From the NCBI GenBank assembly GCA_945893045.1, contig CAMDEA010000022.1, positions 1 to 64,000 on the forward strand: a DNA stretch of 64,000 nt. The letters are read 5' to 3'. This DNA is from Planctomyces sp. SH-PL62 (lineage in GTDB: Bacteria; Planctomycetota; Planctomycetia; Planctomycetales; Planctomycetaceae). Below, piece after piece: positions 17,219 to 26,708 of the stretch. A model generated the notes under the pieces. That model did no database searches. It was not told the origin of the DNA and saw only the letters and a list, made by a program, of their open reading frames with translations. A program made the position numbers and the translations under genes. Positions within the stretch are counted from its first letter, which is position 1, and every line of letters begins with the position of its first letter.

Positions 17219-18874
17219 ATGTCCGTTGCCGAAATCCCCACCAAACTTCCCTCAATGAACGAGGCGAACGCGCGCGACCCCTACAACAACAACAGCTACG
17301 GCACTCTGGTTGACTCGCCGTACAAACTTTGCAGTCTTCCGATCCTCGATGTCGAGGACTTCAACGAACGAGTCGTTCGCGGCTACGAGGAAGGGACTGG
17401 CGAGAAAGAACTTCCCGCTGATTTGCACATCGCTCGGTCGCTGATCTCCGCCGGCAGCGCGACGCTGCGGGACTTCAGCTACGTCGCTCCCGAAATCCCG
17501 GAATACATCCCGGAGAACTGCACCGGCTGCATGGACTGCGTCACCGAATGCCCGGACACCGCGATCCTCGGCAAGGTGCTGGCCGAATCGACGCTCGAAG
17601 AACGTCTGCTCTCCATCACCGACCCGGAAGAACGCGAGAAGTTCGCTCATCAATGGTCGAAGACCCGCAAGTACTACGAAGGCCCGCAGAAGAAAGGCCA
17701 AGAGGGAGGCCGCTTCGCGATCATCATCGACCCCAGCAAGTGCAAAGGCTGCGCGGAGTGCGTCACTGTCTGCGACGACCTCGCCCTCAAAATGGTCAAC
17801 AAGACCGATCCGCTGATGAAGGACATCCGCAAGAGTCACCGCCTCTTCAAGCAGTTCGGCCCGTCCGACGAGCGGTACATCAACGACAACCTGCTGATCG
17901 ACATGATGCTGAAAGAGAAGACTCATATCTATGTCGGCGGCGCGGGATCATGCGCCGGTTGCGGTGAAGGAACCGCGCTGCGAATGCTCTGCGCGGCGAC
18001 TGGAGCAAAGTACGGCGACCAATGGGGCATCATCGCCGCCACCGGCTGCAACACGGTCTACACCTCGACCTATCCGTACAACCCATACCTCGTGCCGTGG
18101 ACGAACTCGCTGTTCGAGAACGCTCCGGCTGATGCGATGGGAGTGCGTGCTCGCTGGGACCAAATCGGTTGGCAGGACAAGCCGATCTGGTGCATCGGCG
18201 GCGACGGAGCAATGTTCGACATCGGCTTCCAATCGCTCTCCCGCATGTTCGCTTCGGGCATGCCCGTCAAAGTGTTCGTGCTCGACACGCAGGTCTATTC
18301 CAACACGGGCGGGCAAGCCTCAACCGCCACGTACACCGGGCAAAACACGAAGATGAGCCTCCACGGCAAGAAGTACGACGGCAAGCAAGAACGCCGCAAA
18401 GAGATCGCTCAGATCGCCATGATGCACCCGCGAACGTACGTCGCGCAAACGACGTGTGCCCACACGAACCACTTCTACAAAGCGGTGCTTGGTGCGTTGG
18501 AATTCGACGGCCCGGCGATCATCAACTGCTACACGACTTGCCAGCCAGAACACGGCGTCGCCGACAACATGGCTTCCGAGCAAGCTCGCCTCGCGGTCGA
18601 TACGCGAGCGTTCCCGTTGGTGCTCTTTGATCCGCGCCAAGGGGACACGATCAAGAAGTGTCTCTCGCTTCAGGGCAATCCCGCCGTCAAAGAGGACTGG
18701 TTCAAGAACCCCAAGACAGGCGCGATTGTGGACTTCATCGACTTCGCTCGCAGCGAAGGCCGTTTCGCCAAGCATTTCGACAAAGACGGCAATCCCTCCG
18801 AAACGCTGCAGCATGCCAAAGCCGATCGCCTGGCGAATTGGCACACTTTGCAGGATCTCGCTGGTCTCCGTTGA
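17219..18874 (+). CDS. 2-oxoacid ferredoxin oxidoreductase, iron-sulfur plus beta (TPP) subunit, 551 aa
   Basis: Carries the redox and thiamine diphosphate parts of the complex. Two 4Fe-4S motifs are visible: Cys101/104/107/111 (CTGCMDCVTECP) and Cys175/178/181/185 (CKGCAECVTVCDD). The TPP domain starts near 235; Cys245 and Cys248 (CAGCGEG), Cys277 (ATGCNTVY) and the Cys of YTTCQPEHG match the four ligands of the proximal cluster in pyruvate:ferredoxin oxidoreductase, so all three clusters should be present. GGDGAMFDIG and the pyruvate-enzyme signature YSNTGGQAS mark the TPP and Mg site. ATG at 17219 has AAGGA upstream. Confidence 0.93.
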   Translation: MSVAEIPTKLPSMNEANARDPYNNNSYGTLVDSPYKLCSLPILDVEDFNERVVRGYEEGTGEKELPADLHIARSLISAGSATLRDFSYVAPEIPEYIPENCTGCMDCVTECPDTAILGKVLAESTLEERLLSITDPEEREKFAHQWSKTRKYYEGPQKKGQEGGRFAIIIDPSKCKGCAECVTVCDDLALKMVNKTDPLMKDIRKSHRLFKQFGPSDERYINDNLLIDMMLKEKTHIYVGGAGSCAGCGEGTALRMLCAATGAKYGDQWGIIAATGCNTVYTSTYPYNPYLVPWTNSLFENAPADAMGVRARWDQIGWQDKPIWCIGGDGAMFDIGFQSLSRMFASGMPVKVFVLDTQVYSNTGGQASTATYTGQNTKMSLHGKKYDGKQERRKEIAQIAMMHPRTYVAQTTCAHTNHFYKAVLGALEFDGPAIINCYTTCQPEHGVADNMASEQARLAVDTRAFPLVLFDPRQGDTIKKCLSLQGNPAVKEDWFKNPKTGAIVDFIDFARSEGRFAKHFDKDGNPSETLQHAKADRLANWHTLQDLAGLR

Positions 18875-19270
18875 GAGTTGCGGACATTCACGAATTCCAA
18901 AGTGTTTGTGTTGGCCTCAATCCAGTTTGGATGGATGGAGGCTGATGACCTAGCACTTGGAATTCGTGAGCGCCAGAAAACTTTGTTTGAGCCAACGCTC
19001 GTCAACAACCGCTCCACCTCATGCGAATAAGATCGGAATTCGTCTGGACGAAATCGCGGAGTCTTCACGTTACCTTAAGGTTTTCGACTTTACGCTTTGG
19101 CGTCGCGTTTTGTGTTTTTGGGGTCGCTGTGGCAGAATGGTGCGGCCCTTTGTCGTTGCCGAATTCTCGGCGTACAACCGTCCGGTCTTTTTCGTAGCGT
19201 TCCCTTCGAGTCAAACTCAAATTCCGAGATTTGATCGATCTTTCATGTCCTTTGATTGAGGAACCACGCC
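18875..19270. other. Intergenic region before the DUF1559 gene
   Basis: This 396-bp region contains the inverted repeat at 18887-18969, which may end transcription of the oxidoreductase operon, and then AT-richer DNA that probably holds the promoter of the DUF1559 gene. No small gene seen. Confidence 0.5.
18887..18969. repeat. Imperfect inverted repeat with CACGAATTCCAA arms
   Basis: CACGAATTCCAA near 18893 is mirrored by TTGGAATTCGTG ending near 18969, enclosing a second hairpin (GCCTC with GAGGC). It lies soon after the oxidoreductase stop at 18874. There is no T tract, so it is listed as a repeat rather than a terminator. Confidence 0.65.
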
Positions 19271-20200
19271 ATGTCCACAAAAAGTCGAGGGTTTACTCTG
19301 ATTGAACTGCTAGTGGTGATCGCCATCATTGCGGTCCTGATTGCCCTGTTGCTTCCCGCCGTGCAACAGGCTCGCGAAGCGGCGAGACGTTCTCAGTGCA
19401 AGAACAACCTGAAACAAATAGGACTTGCACAGCACAATTACCACGACACCTTCAAGATGTTCACGCCTTCGACCGTTAACCCAGGTTCCAACTTGTCCAG
19501 CAGCTTCGTACCGGCGGGCCGGATTCGAAATCATACCGGCTATCTTTACATGTTGCCGCACATGGACGGGGTGCCTCTTTTCAAGAAGATCGACTTCAAT
19601 CTGGCAACCGGCAAGGCCGACTGGCTGGCGGTCGGCGGGGGGGGCGATCAGGTCGTCTTGCAGAATACCAGGCTCGCGGCTTTTGTGTGTCCGACCGAAT
19701 CGGGCTACGACAGCCCTCACACATACGCGACTCAGAATATGTATACAATCACGCGGGGCCAACGTGTGAGTTACGGCTTCGTTCATGAGACCACCGAATA
19801 TGATGGCAATGCTGGCCGAATCTGGACTGCCAACCGGAATGCCAATCGTTCGGTATTTGGAATCAATGCCTCTGCGGGTACGGCGCATATCAAGGATGGT
19901 ACGTCAAGCACCTTCATGATGATCGAGACACCGTTCGAAAAACAGAACGTCGCCTATGGCCCATTTTTGGCGGCGTACACACACACACACTTCATCATCC
20001 CCACGACCTACGGAATTAATAAGCCTTGGACGCCCCCGAATCCACGTCCCTACGCTTGGGGGGCCGGCAGCCAGCACACGGGGGGGTGTCATGCCGTCAT
20101 GGCCGATGGTGCCGTGAGATTCATCAATCAAACACTCCATCCAACCGTCGTCGCAGCGCTCGTGAGCATCTCGCAAAACGACCGCGTTGGAGAATTTTAG
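19271..20200 (+). CDS. DUF1559 pilin-like protein, 309 aa
   Basis: Type II secretion/type IV pilin-like protein of the large planctomycete DUF1559 family. The start [20 protein letters not shown] is the prepilin cleavage and N-methylation site with its hydrophobic helix, followed by the family motif [20 protein letters not shown]. The C-terminal family signature is [19 protein letters not shown] (H-x9-DG type), near residue 275. It is expected to be cleaved by a prepilin peptidase and assembled or displayed on the cell envelope. ATG at 19271 has GAGGA upstream. The 159-aa lipoprotein gene follows about 100 bp downstream, a common pairing in planctomycetes. Confidence 0.93.
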   Translation: MSTKSRGFTLIELLVVIAIIAVLIALLLPAVQQAREAARRSQCKNNLKQIGLAQHNYHDTFKMFTPSTVNPGSNLSSSFVPAGRIRNHTGYLYMLPHMDGVPLFKKIDFNLATGKADWLAVGGGGDQVVLQNTRLAAFVCPTESGYDSPHTYATQNMYTITRGQRVSYGFVHETTEYDGNAGRIWTANRNANRSVFGINASAGTAHIKDGTSSTFMMIETPFEKQNVAYGPFLAAYTHTHFIIPTTYGINKPWTPPNPRPYAWGAGSQHTGGCHAVMADGAVRFINQTLHPTVVAALVSISQNDRVGEF

Positions 20201-20302
20201 CGATTTTATTGGATGAATCTGATAGCAATCTGTCCGCCTCGATTCACCACCAGAAATGAGCTGGTGCGTCTGGTCGAAACGATTCCACTAGTAGGTATCC
20301 GA

Positions 20303-20782
20303 ATGACTTACAAACACTTTTTACTATTCCTGATTCTCTTCGTCCCGGCTGTTGGTTGCAGTGGCGGTAGTGGTGGCTTTAAGGGCGTTGATGTTTCTGG
20401 GACTGTGCTTCTCGACGGAAAGCCATTGGAGGGTGTGGAGGTTTACTTTTTCACGGACCAATTTGAGGGATTTGGCAAGACCAACGCAGCGGGTAAGTAT
20501 CAACTGGTTGGTGGAGCGGTCCCAGGTCCGAATAAGATCTACTTCAAGAAGGCTAACCCCGACGCGGTTAGTGGAATCGACATGTCGATCCCTGGGATGG
20601 ATGCCGGTCAAGTCGCTGCAATGGCGGAAGCGAATAATAAAGCGGATTCCAGCGGAAAAAAGAAGGCGGCGTCAACCAGTCTCGTTCCGCCTGAGTACAG
20701 CGATCCCAAGACAACGAAATTGAGTTATCCAGTTCCTGCGGGCGGTACCAGCAACGCCGATTTCAAAATCTCGTCGAAATAA
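20303..20782 (+). CDS. Carboxypeptidase-regulatory-like lipoprotein, 159 aa
   Basis: Residues 1-17 are a lipoprotein signal (LFVPAVGC), so the protein is exported and lipid-modified at the Cys. Residues about 25-80 fit a small Ig-like/carboxypeptidase regulatory fold (VSGTVLLDGKPLEGVEVYFF, then NAAGKYQLVGGAVPG). The rest is Ala/Lys-rich and ends in a beta strand (GGTSNADFKISSK). Such proteins follow DUF1559 genes in planctomycetes; the partner role is unknown. ATG at 20303 starts the signal peptide. Confidence 0.82.
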   Translation: MTYKHFLLFLILFVPAVGCSGGSGGFKGVDVSGTVLLDGKPLEGVEVYFFTDQFEGFGKTNAAGKYQLVGGAVPGPNKIYFKKANPDAVSGIDMSIPGMDAGQVAAMAEANNKADSSGKKKAASTSLVPPEYSDPKTTKLSYPVPAGGTSNADFKISSK

Positions 20783-20810
20783 CTCGTCAGCATGAAACAG
20801 CGACAAGAAG

Positions 20811-21896
20811 TCAATTGATTGGTGTTGCCAAATTCTTGAGACGCATTGCCTGCTGATGCAGCCGCAAGTACTCCTTGTAGTGCTTGTCGGCGAGTTGTCG
20901 TTTCATTTCGTCATCATCGAGGCGTGCCATTCGACGATATGTTTGTGCCAGTTTGAAATGGACGATCTCGTCGTTCGGCGTCAGTTCGATGACGCGACGA
21001 AAATCGGCCACGGCCCGTTCCAACTCACCGCTCTCTTCCCAGAGGATTCCGCGAAATCGAAGAGCTTCCGGAATCTCGCCGAGCTCTTGAAGGGCTGGTC
21101 GCAACGCGACAAGGGCTTGGTTCACATCTCCTTCGAGATGAAGGATCCGAGCCAAGTAAACATCGAGACGAGGCCCGTGTTCGCCGTTCGCTCGAAGTTC
21201 TCGCAATAATCGTCGCGAACGGTCTCTGTCACCAGCGCTGATATAGCGCTCGATCAATTGATGATGCATCGCCATTCGGTCGAGAAGCGGTAGCGGCTGG
21301 CTTAGTGCCGATTCGAGAGTCCGAATGGCCGCAGCATCATCGTCTTGTTGTTCGTAAATGCGAACCAGTTGCCACCAATATGCGGACTGTGTTGGAAATA
21401 GGACGGTCAATTGTGCGGCGGCATTCAAGTGGTTTTCTCGCTGGCCTTGCGCATGAAACAACGAGCACGAAATGGCCAGGCGGGGCTCTGCCAACTCCCC
21501 TCGCTCGCCCATGAGCGCGACCAAATGTTCGACGGACGGCCATTGAGAAGATTGCACACCGAGCTGCGCGAGGTCCACGAGGGCCTGGCTGGACCACTGG
21601 CCGCAATCAAAGCGTGTCAGCAATTGCTCAACTTTGCCCCACTGGCCTGCATTCGCTAGCGACTGACAAAGCAGTGATTCGGCATCTGGAATTGGTGCAT
21701 GAGTCGAGGCCAGGGCTCGCTGCAAAAGAGAAACGCGTGATTCATCATCCCTCGCCAAAAATGCCTGACGAATGAGTTCTTGCGGACTAGGTTTCGGCCA
21801 ACAGACGACCCCGGTGAGCAGGAGAGCGAACAACAGCACGAGCAAGAGCAGACCGTGCCGCGTTCTTCGGTCAATCGGCCAATCATTCGGAGTCAT
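20811..21896 (-). CDS. Membrane-anchored TPR protein, about 361 aa
   Basis: Residues about 10-35 are a membrane anchor (HGLLLLVLLFALLLTGVVCW). The rest is helical with tetratricopeptide-type repeats, for example SLLCQSLANAGQWGKVEQLL, ALRFRGILWEESGELERAVADF and DEIVHFKLAQTYRRMAR. TPR proteins act as protein-binding scaffolds. The start is uncertain: ATG at 21896 is used; ATG or GTG at 21908/21905 sits after GGAAGG. The gene overlaps the end of the CRTAC1-like gene by 14 bp or more, so the two are one transcript and probably act together. Confidence 0.82.
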   Translation of the reverse strand: MTPNDWPIDRRTRHGLLLLVLLFALLLTGVVCWPKPSPQELIRQAFLARDDESRVSLLQRALASTHAPIPDAESLLCQSLANAGQWGKVEQLLTRFDCGQWSSQALVDLAQLGVQSSQWPSVEHLVALMGERGELAEPRLAISCSLFHAQGQRENHLNAAAQLTVLFPTQSAYWWQLVRIYEQQDDDAAAIRTLESALSQPLPLLDRMAMHHQLIERYISAGDRDRSRRLLRELRANGEHGPRLDVYLARILHLEGDVNQALVALRPALQELGEIPEALRFRGILWEESGELERAVADFRRVIELTPNDEIVHFKLAQTYRRMARLDDDEMKRQLADKHYKEYLRLHQQAMRLKNLATPIN

Positions 21897-23700
21897 CGCG
21901 CTCACCATGACCTTCCACAAGGATCTGGGTTTCCCCCGGCGACAGATTTCGAAAGATCTCACATTCGCCGCCTGGCCAAGCGACCAAAACATCCGCCTGA
22001 CTGGTCGTGATCGAGAAAATGATTCGTTGGTCTGAATGTGAAAAATATCCGGATCCGCTCTTAATCAGCCGGACCTGTTGTGTGGGCTGATTGCGCAATA
22101 CGACTCTGGCACCGACGGCGTCTCGGTTTGCACGAGTGCCGACAAGTTTCAATCGCACGTGCGGTCGGCGCGCCGCGCGATTGCGAAGCAGTGAAGCAGG
22201 TTCATTCTGATGCACAACAACAAGGTCGAAGTCGCCGTCGTTGTCGAGGTCACCCACAGCGCTGCCGCGTCCGGAATGCTCGTTTCGGAAATAGTGACCG
22301 CCGTTGGCCGACATTTCTTCAAATTGACCGTTCCCGGTATTTCGAAAAAGCTGCGGCCGTTGCCGATAGGGCAGTTCGCCGCCATGGTAAAAAACGTGCC
22401 CGTTGGCCACGAAAAGGTCTAGCTGACCATCACCATCGAAATCTTCAAGTGCGGTCCCGAAGCCGACGTAAAGTCGCGATCGACCAGCCAAGCCTGATCG
22501 TGTGGTGGAATGCGCAAACAACTCATGGCCGAGATTTCGATACAACGCATTGTCTTCATGTTCAAAATTGGTGACCCACAAATCCACGAGCCCATCGCCG
22601 TCAAAATCTCCGGCGTCAACCCCCATGCTTCCCTCGTGCGTGCCATACTGATTCACCGCGACACCAGTCTGATGGCCGACCTCGCGCAGTTTTCCGTCGG
22701 GGTTGCCAAGGTACAGAAAGTTGTCGGATTCATCGTTTGCAACATAAAAATCGACGAGCCTGTCGGCGTTGATATCGGCCGCAACGACGCTCAAGCCATT
22801 GCCTCCGGCGATTATTCCAACTTGGTTGCTGATGTCGGAGAACGTCCCGTTCCCGTGATTCCGAAACAAGCAATCATCCGCCGGTCGATACCGATTGGGG
22901 CTGCAGACATCTCGCTGCTGCTTGGAATTGTGACACGGCCGATCCATTTCCGGTGACCAATTCACATAGCCGGTCACCATCAGATCAACGAACCCATCGT
23001 GATCGACATCTCCCCACGCCGCTCCCGTCCACCAATTTTTGCGAACCAATCCGGCCGCCTGCGAGACTTCCTCGAATGAGCCATCCCCCTGGTTGCGAAA
23101 TAGGCGGCACCTGCCATAGCAGGTTACCAGTAAATCTTGGAAGCCATCGTTGTCGTAATCCGCGCCGAAACAACCGTGAGAGTAATCACTTTCGACGGTC
23201 ATTGCCGCTGGTGCCGAGACATCGACAAATTGAAACTCTGCGTCGTTTCGAAAGAGCTTCCCGGGCAGCCCCCGAATGACGACGGGGGTGGTTTCAATGA
23301 AACCACCTCCGCTCAGAAAGGCATCCAGGTCACCGTCGCAATCAAAGTCGATCAGTGCAACGCCTCCACCGAGGCTCTCGAGGATGAATGTTTGATGCGA
23401 TTCTTGCCCGTTGCGATACACAAACTGAAGACCGGATGCGCTCGTCACCTCTTCGAACCAGTCGTCGTCTCGGTCGATTGATTTCGCAGGAGCTTCCATG
23501 TGCGGGTCGACCGCTTCGAGACGAGGCGACTGATTTGCCGCGGAATCCACCTTGCGAAGAGTATGGGAAGAGTGCCGTTCGGGAGGCGGCTGATCATGGT
23601 CACATCCGACGAGCGCCACAGTCATGCAAAACCAAGTCGAGCAGAATGCTCGAATCCGTAGGTAACCCCCAAACCGCCTTGCTGGTCCGGCGAGCCTCAT
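21883..23700 (-). CDS. CRTAC1-like lipoprotein with FG-GAP/VCBS repeats and ASPIC/UnbV domain, 605 aa
   Basis: An exported protein: a lipobox ends at Cys33 (VALVGC). From about residue 85 the sequence reads as FG-GAP/VCBS propeller blades with Ca-binding loops (IDFDCDGDLDAFLSGGG, ADYDNDGFQDLLVTCYG, GDVDHDGFVDLMVTGY, AGDFDGDGLVDLWVTNF, EDFDGDGQLDLFVANG, GDLDNDGDFDLVVVH). The last 80 residues are the ASPIC/UnbV domain (VGARVVLRN, SGSGYFSHSDQRIIF, VLVAWPGGE). Proteins of this design are cell-surface propellers, likely adhesive or carbohydrate-binding. It precedes the TPR gene and is convergent with the DUF1559/lipoprotein pair. Confidence 0.9.
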   Translation of the reverse strand: MRLAGPARRFGGYLRIRAFCSTWFCMTVALVGCDHDQPPPERHSSHTLRKVDSAANQSPRLEAVDPHMEAPAKSIDRDDDWFEEVTSASGLQFVYRNGQESHQTFILESLGGGVALIDFDCDGDLDAFLSGGGFIETTPVVIRGLPGKLFRNDAEFQFVDVSAPAAMTVESDYSHGCFGADYDNDGFQDLLVTCYGRCRLFRNQGDGSFEEVSQAAGLVRKNWWTGAAWGDVDHDGFVDLMVTGYVNWSPEMDRPCHNSKQQRDVCSPNRYRPADDCLFRNHGNGTFSDISNQVGIIAGGNGLSVVAADINADRLVDFYVANDESDNFLYLGNPDGKLREVGHQTGVAVNQYGTHEGSMGVDAGDFDGDGLVDLWVTNFEHEDNALYRNLGHELFAHSTTRSGLAGRSRLYVGFGTALEDFDGDGQLDLFVANGHVFYHGGELPYRQRPQLFRNTGNGQFEEMSANGGHYFRNEHSGRGSAVGDLDNDGDFDLVVVHQNEPASLLRNRAARRPHVRLKLVGTRANRDAVGARVVLRNQPTQQVRLIKSGSGYFSHSDQRIIFSITTSQADVLVAWPGGECEIFRNLSPGETQILVEGHGERDDSE

Positions 23701-23789
23701 AGGTCTCTAGTCCTGGTGTGTCGAATGCCTGAATGCGCGGCAGCTTCGGTCTGTGACACCGCTCGGAAGTTCGTGATGGCGTCGTGAGC

Positions 23790-25169
23790 TCAACGCTTGT
23801 TTCCAATTTCCTTCCAGAGCAGTGCGCTGGCGAGTGTGCCGTGATGGAAGTCGGCGACTGAGAAGTGTTCGTTCGGGCTGTGCAGGTTGTCCGTGTTTTG
23901 TCCCCAGCCAAGCAGCAGTGTATCCACGCCGAGCAGTTCCTTGAGCGTGGCAACTACGGGGATCGAGCCGCCCTCGCGAATCATGACCGGAGCGACGCCG
24001 AACGCTTCTCGAATTGCGGCGTTGGCCGCCTCCATGAAGGGACTGTTTCTGTCGGCGACGAAGCCGGGGCAGCCGTGTTGTTCGATGAACTCCAAGCGGC
24101 AGCCGGGGGGCGTTTGCTCCTGCAAGAATTGGCCGAGCGACTTGAGCAGCTTGTGGGGATTCTGGTTCGGGACCAACCGGCAGGTGATCTTGGCGGAGGC
24201 CCACGCGGGAATGATCGTCTTCGGTCCTTCGCCCTGATACCCGGCGGTCAGACCGTTGACGTCACAGGTCGGGCGCGCCCACCGACGCTCGGTGGAAGTG
24301 AAACTCGTTTCGCCCCAGCCGGCGGTAACGCCCACGCTGGCGAAGAAGTCCGCTTCGTGAAACGGTAACGCCGCGAAGCTGGCTCGCTCGGCAGCGGTCA
24401 GTGGCAACACGTCGTCATAGAAGCCGGGGATTTGAACTCGGCCGTGAGCATCGTGCAGCGACGCGATCAGCCGCGTCAGCGCATTGGCGGGATTGGTGAT
24501 TGCTCCGCCGAAGATGCCGCTGTGCAAGTCCTGCTTGGGACCGTGCAGGCGAACCTCGCAGGCCAGGATGCCGCGCAGGCCGTACGTGATCGCCGGGAGG
24601 TTCGGCGCGTACTGGCTGGTGTCGCTGATGACGGCGATGTCGCTGCGCAGTTGGTCGCGCCTCGCGGCCAGAAACTGATCGAGGTTCTCGCTGCCGACCT
24701 CTTCTTCACCTTCGATGACGAACTTGACGTTGATCGGCAACCGTCCTTCCGCTTTCAGCCAGGCGGCGACGGATAAGACGTGGGTCAGCATCTGGCCTTT
24801 GTCGTCCGTCGCTCCGCGTGCCCAAAGACAGCCGTCGCGCACGTCCGGCTCGAACGGCGGCGTCACCCACTTGTCGAGCGGGTCGGGCGGCTGCACGTCG
24901 TAGTGGCCGTAAATCAGAACCGTCGGCGCGTCGCCGGCCTTCAACCATTCCGCATAGACAATCGGATGCCCGGCCGTCTCGACCAACTCGGTCGTCAGCC
25001 CCGCGGAGGCAAGTTGCTCGCGGACGAATTCCGCCGCGCGGCGCACGTCCGGTTTGTGAGCCGTGATCGCGCTGACGCTTGGAATGCGCAGCAGTGCTTT
25101 CAATGTTTCAAGGGCTTCGGTTTGATGGGCTTGCAGGAATTGGGTAACGGTTTGCATTGTGGCGCTCAT
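23790..25169 (-). CDS. M20-family dipeptidase, 459 aa
   Basis: A cytosolic di-zinc peptidase of the M20 (dipeptidase/CPG2-like) family. Metal and catalytic residues are visible: His and Asp in IYGHYDVQPPDP, the bridging Asp in ATDDKGQML, Glu-Glu in EGEEEVGSENL, Asp in ISDTSQYAPN, and His in TDNLHSPNEHF near the C-terminus. The middle (about 190-310) is the dimerisation lid. The start at 25169 (MSATMQTV) is a choice among several Met codons without a good Shine-Dalgarno; ATG 25157 is also possible. It follows the pterin dehydratase gene after about 50 bp. Confidence 0.9.
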   Translation of the reverse strand: MSATMQTVTQFLQAHQTEALETLKALLRIPSVSAITAHKPDVRRAAEFVREQLASAGLTTELVETAGHPIVYAEWLKAGDAPTVLIYGHYDVQPPDPLDKWVTPPFEPDVRDGCLWARGATDDKGQMLTHVLSVAAWLKAEGRLPINVKFVIEGEEEVGSENLDQFLAARRDQLRSDIAVISDTSQYAPNLPAITYGLRGILACEVRLHGPKQDLHSGIFGGAITNPANALTRLIASLHDAHGRVQIPGFYDDVLPLTAAERASFAALPFHEADFFASVGVTAGWGETSFTSTERRWARPTCDVNGLTAGYQGEGPKTIIPAWASAKITCRLVPNQNPHKLLKSLGQFLQEQTPPGCRLEFIEQHGCPGFVADRNSPFMEAANAAIREAFGVAPVMIREGGSIPVVATLKELLGVDTLLLGWGQNTDNLHSPNEHFSVADFHHGTLASALLWKEIGNKR

Positions 25170-25222
25170 TGAGGAAAGTGGGATAACGGCGTTCGGCAAT
25201 CGGCTGCCGGTTTTCGGCCGAG

Positions 25223-25591
25223 CTACGGCTTGAGTGAGACGGGTAACGAGTCGATCTTGGCGGCGAGGATGAAATCGTTCACAGACAAGCCGCCGATCGC
25301 GTGCGTGTAGATTTCGATGGTCACTTTTCGATAACTCTCAAGGTGCAGATCGGGGTGATGCCCTTCGCACTCGGCGACACAAGCGACGTGGTTGAAGAAG
25401 TTCATCGCCGCCATGAAGTTTTTGGTGATCCATGTTTTGCGGATGCGTTCGTGATTGTTCGTGAGTTCCCAGCCAGAAAGCTGCTTGATCTGCGCTTCCG
25501 CTTCGGCGTTGGTCAGCTTGGGGACACCTCCTTCGCAAGGGGCGCATTTCTTCGTGCAGAGTTGTTCGGCAGTTTGAACGGCGACAGTCAT
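25223..25591 (-). CDS. phhB: 4a-hydroxytetrahydrobiopterin dehydratase (pterin-4a-carbinolamine dehydratase), 122 aa
   Basis: Dehydrates the 4a-carbinolamine pterin formed by aromatic amino acid hydroxylases. The family core is clear: GWELTNNHERIRKTW, then EGHHPDLHLESYRKVTIEIY with the two catalytic His residues, THAIGGLSVNDFILAAKID. An N-terminal Cys-rich extension (LCTKKCAPCEGG) precedes the domain and is common in this phylum's copies. GGAGA lies before the ATG at 25591. It sits 13 bp after the MetE-like gene and before the M20 dipeptidase, in one operon; no aromatic hydroxylase is nearby. Confidence 0.93.
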   Translation of the reverse strand: MTVAVQTAEQLCTKKCAPCEGGVPKLTNAEAEAQIKQLSGWELTNNHERIRKTWITKNFMAAMNFFNHVACVAECEGHHPDLHLESYRKVTIEIYTHAIGGLSVNDFILAAKIDSLPVSLKP

Positions 25592-25604
25592 CTCTGGTCT
25601 CCTT

Positions 25605-26675
25605 TCAGGCGGCGTACAGCTCGCGCAAGCGTTTGGCGGCGAGCGCTTCGTTCTTGAGTTTGGCGTAGGCTTCTTCGAGCGGGATGTCGTGATCCTTGCC
25701 GGGCGCGAAACCGCAGTCCGGGTTCAGCGTGATCCGTTCGGGGGCGACGTGTTCGAGAGCCTTTTGAACTCGCTCGACAATCTGCTCCGGTGTGTCAATC
25801 TCCGGGAAGCGGACATCGACACAGCCCAAGCCGATCCGCACGTGATCGGGCAACTCGCGGAGCACAGCCACGTCACCGGCTGCGGGGATCGAGAATTCGA
25901 GCATGAGTTGCTCGACCTTGATCCGCTGGATGTGCGACAGGATCGCCTCGTACCCGCCGGCCGCGCCCCAGCCGCGTCGGCCCCAATTGCGGCGACACAG
26001 ATGCACGGCCAGCGTGACGCCGCTCACGCCAGAGATGATTTCGTTGATCCAGTCCACGGCCTTGCGCATCTCCGCTTCCGGGTCCGCGAACGTCGCCCGC
26101 ACTTTTGGATCGACCAGCACGCACAGGTGCGGCTCGTCGAGTTGGATCACGTCGACGCCCACATCTCGGATCGCGAGCAATTCTGCTCGCAGCACGGGGA
26201 CCAACGCTTCACAGAATTCGTCGCGTGTCGCATACGCGCCCTGCGAATACGCCGGCTCCCACATTCGCTGGCCGACAAGATACGGTGACGGCAGGCAGAC
26301 CTTCACATGCCGGTCGGTGTTCTCGCGCAGGAACCGGGCCTCGTCAGCGATGACGCCTGGCCGGCGCGGCTGCAGGCGTTCGACCACGACTTGGTGATAC
26401 TGAAACTGATCGCGCTGGACCCAGCGGCAGCCAGTCATGATTTCGCCGATCACATCGACGTAGCTCTCTCGCCGCCACTCGCCGTCCGAGATCATGTCGA
26501 TGCCGGCCCGCTCTTGCATCCCGATGATGAACCGCACCGCGTCGTCCATGCGCCGCTGCCAGAGCGCGTCATGCTCGCCGGTGCGTGAGCCGGCTGCGAG
26601 CAAATCCTTCACGTACTGTGGCCGTGGCATGCTGCCGATGACGGTGGTTGGAAAGAGCGGAAGCGGTTTGCTCAT
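25605..26675 (-). CDS. MetE-like (cobalamin-independent methionine synthase family) methyltransferase, 356 aa
   Basis: Resembles the C-terminal catalytic domain of MetE, which transfers a methyl group to a thiol at a zinc site. The opening LFPTTVIGSMPRP and the zinc ligands are visible: His and Cys in VHLCRRNWG, Glu in LMLEFSIP, Cys in NPDCGFAPG. It is about half the length of full MetE because the N-terminal folate-binding duplicate is absent, so the methyl donor may differ from methyltetrahydrofolate polyglutamate. AGGAG precedes the ATG at 26675. It heads the operon with the pterin dehydratase and the dipeptidase. Confidence 0.88.
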   Translation of the reverse strand: MSKPLPLFPTTVIGSMPRPQYVKDLLAAGSRTGEHDALWQRRMDDAVRFIIGMQERAGIDMISDGEWRRESYVDVIGEIMTGCRWVQRDQFQYHQVVVERLQPRRPGVIADEARFLRENTDRHVKVCLPSPYLVGQRMWEPAYSQGAYATRDEFCEALVPVLRAELLAIRDVGVDVIQLDEPHLCVLVDPKVRATFADPEAEMRKAVDWINEIISGVSGVTLAVHLCRRNWGRRGWGAAGGYEAILSHIQRIKVEQLMLEFSIPAAGDVAVLRELPDHVRIGLGCVDVRFPEIDTPEQIVERVQKALEHVAPERITLNPDCGFAPGKDHDIPLEEAYAKLKNEALAAKRLRELYAA

Positions 26676-26708
26676 GAGTGTGACTCCTGACTTGGAAACG
26701 CAGCCGCA

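Noticed and set aside
23707-24204. 165-codon frame overlapping the end of the M20 dipeptidase in another frame
   Set aside because: Arg/Pro/His-rich shadow of the dipeptidase gene, which has all metal ligands.
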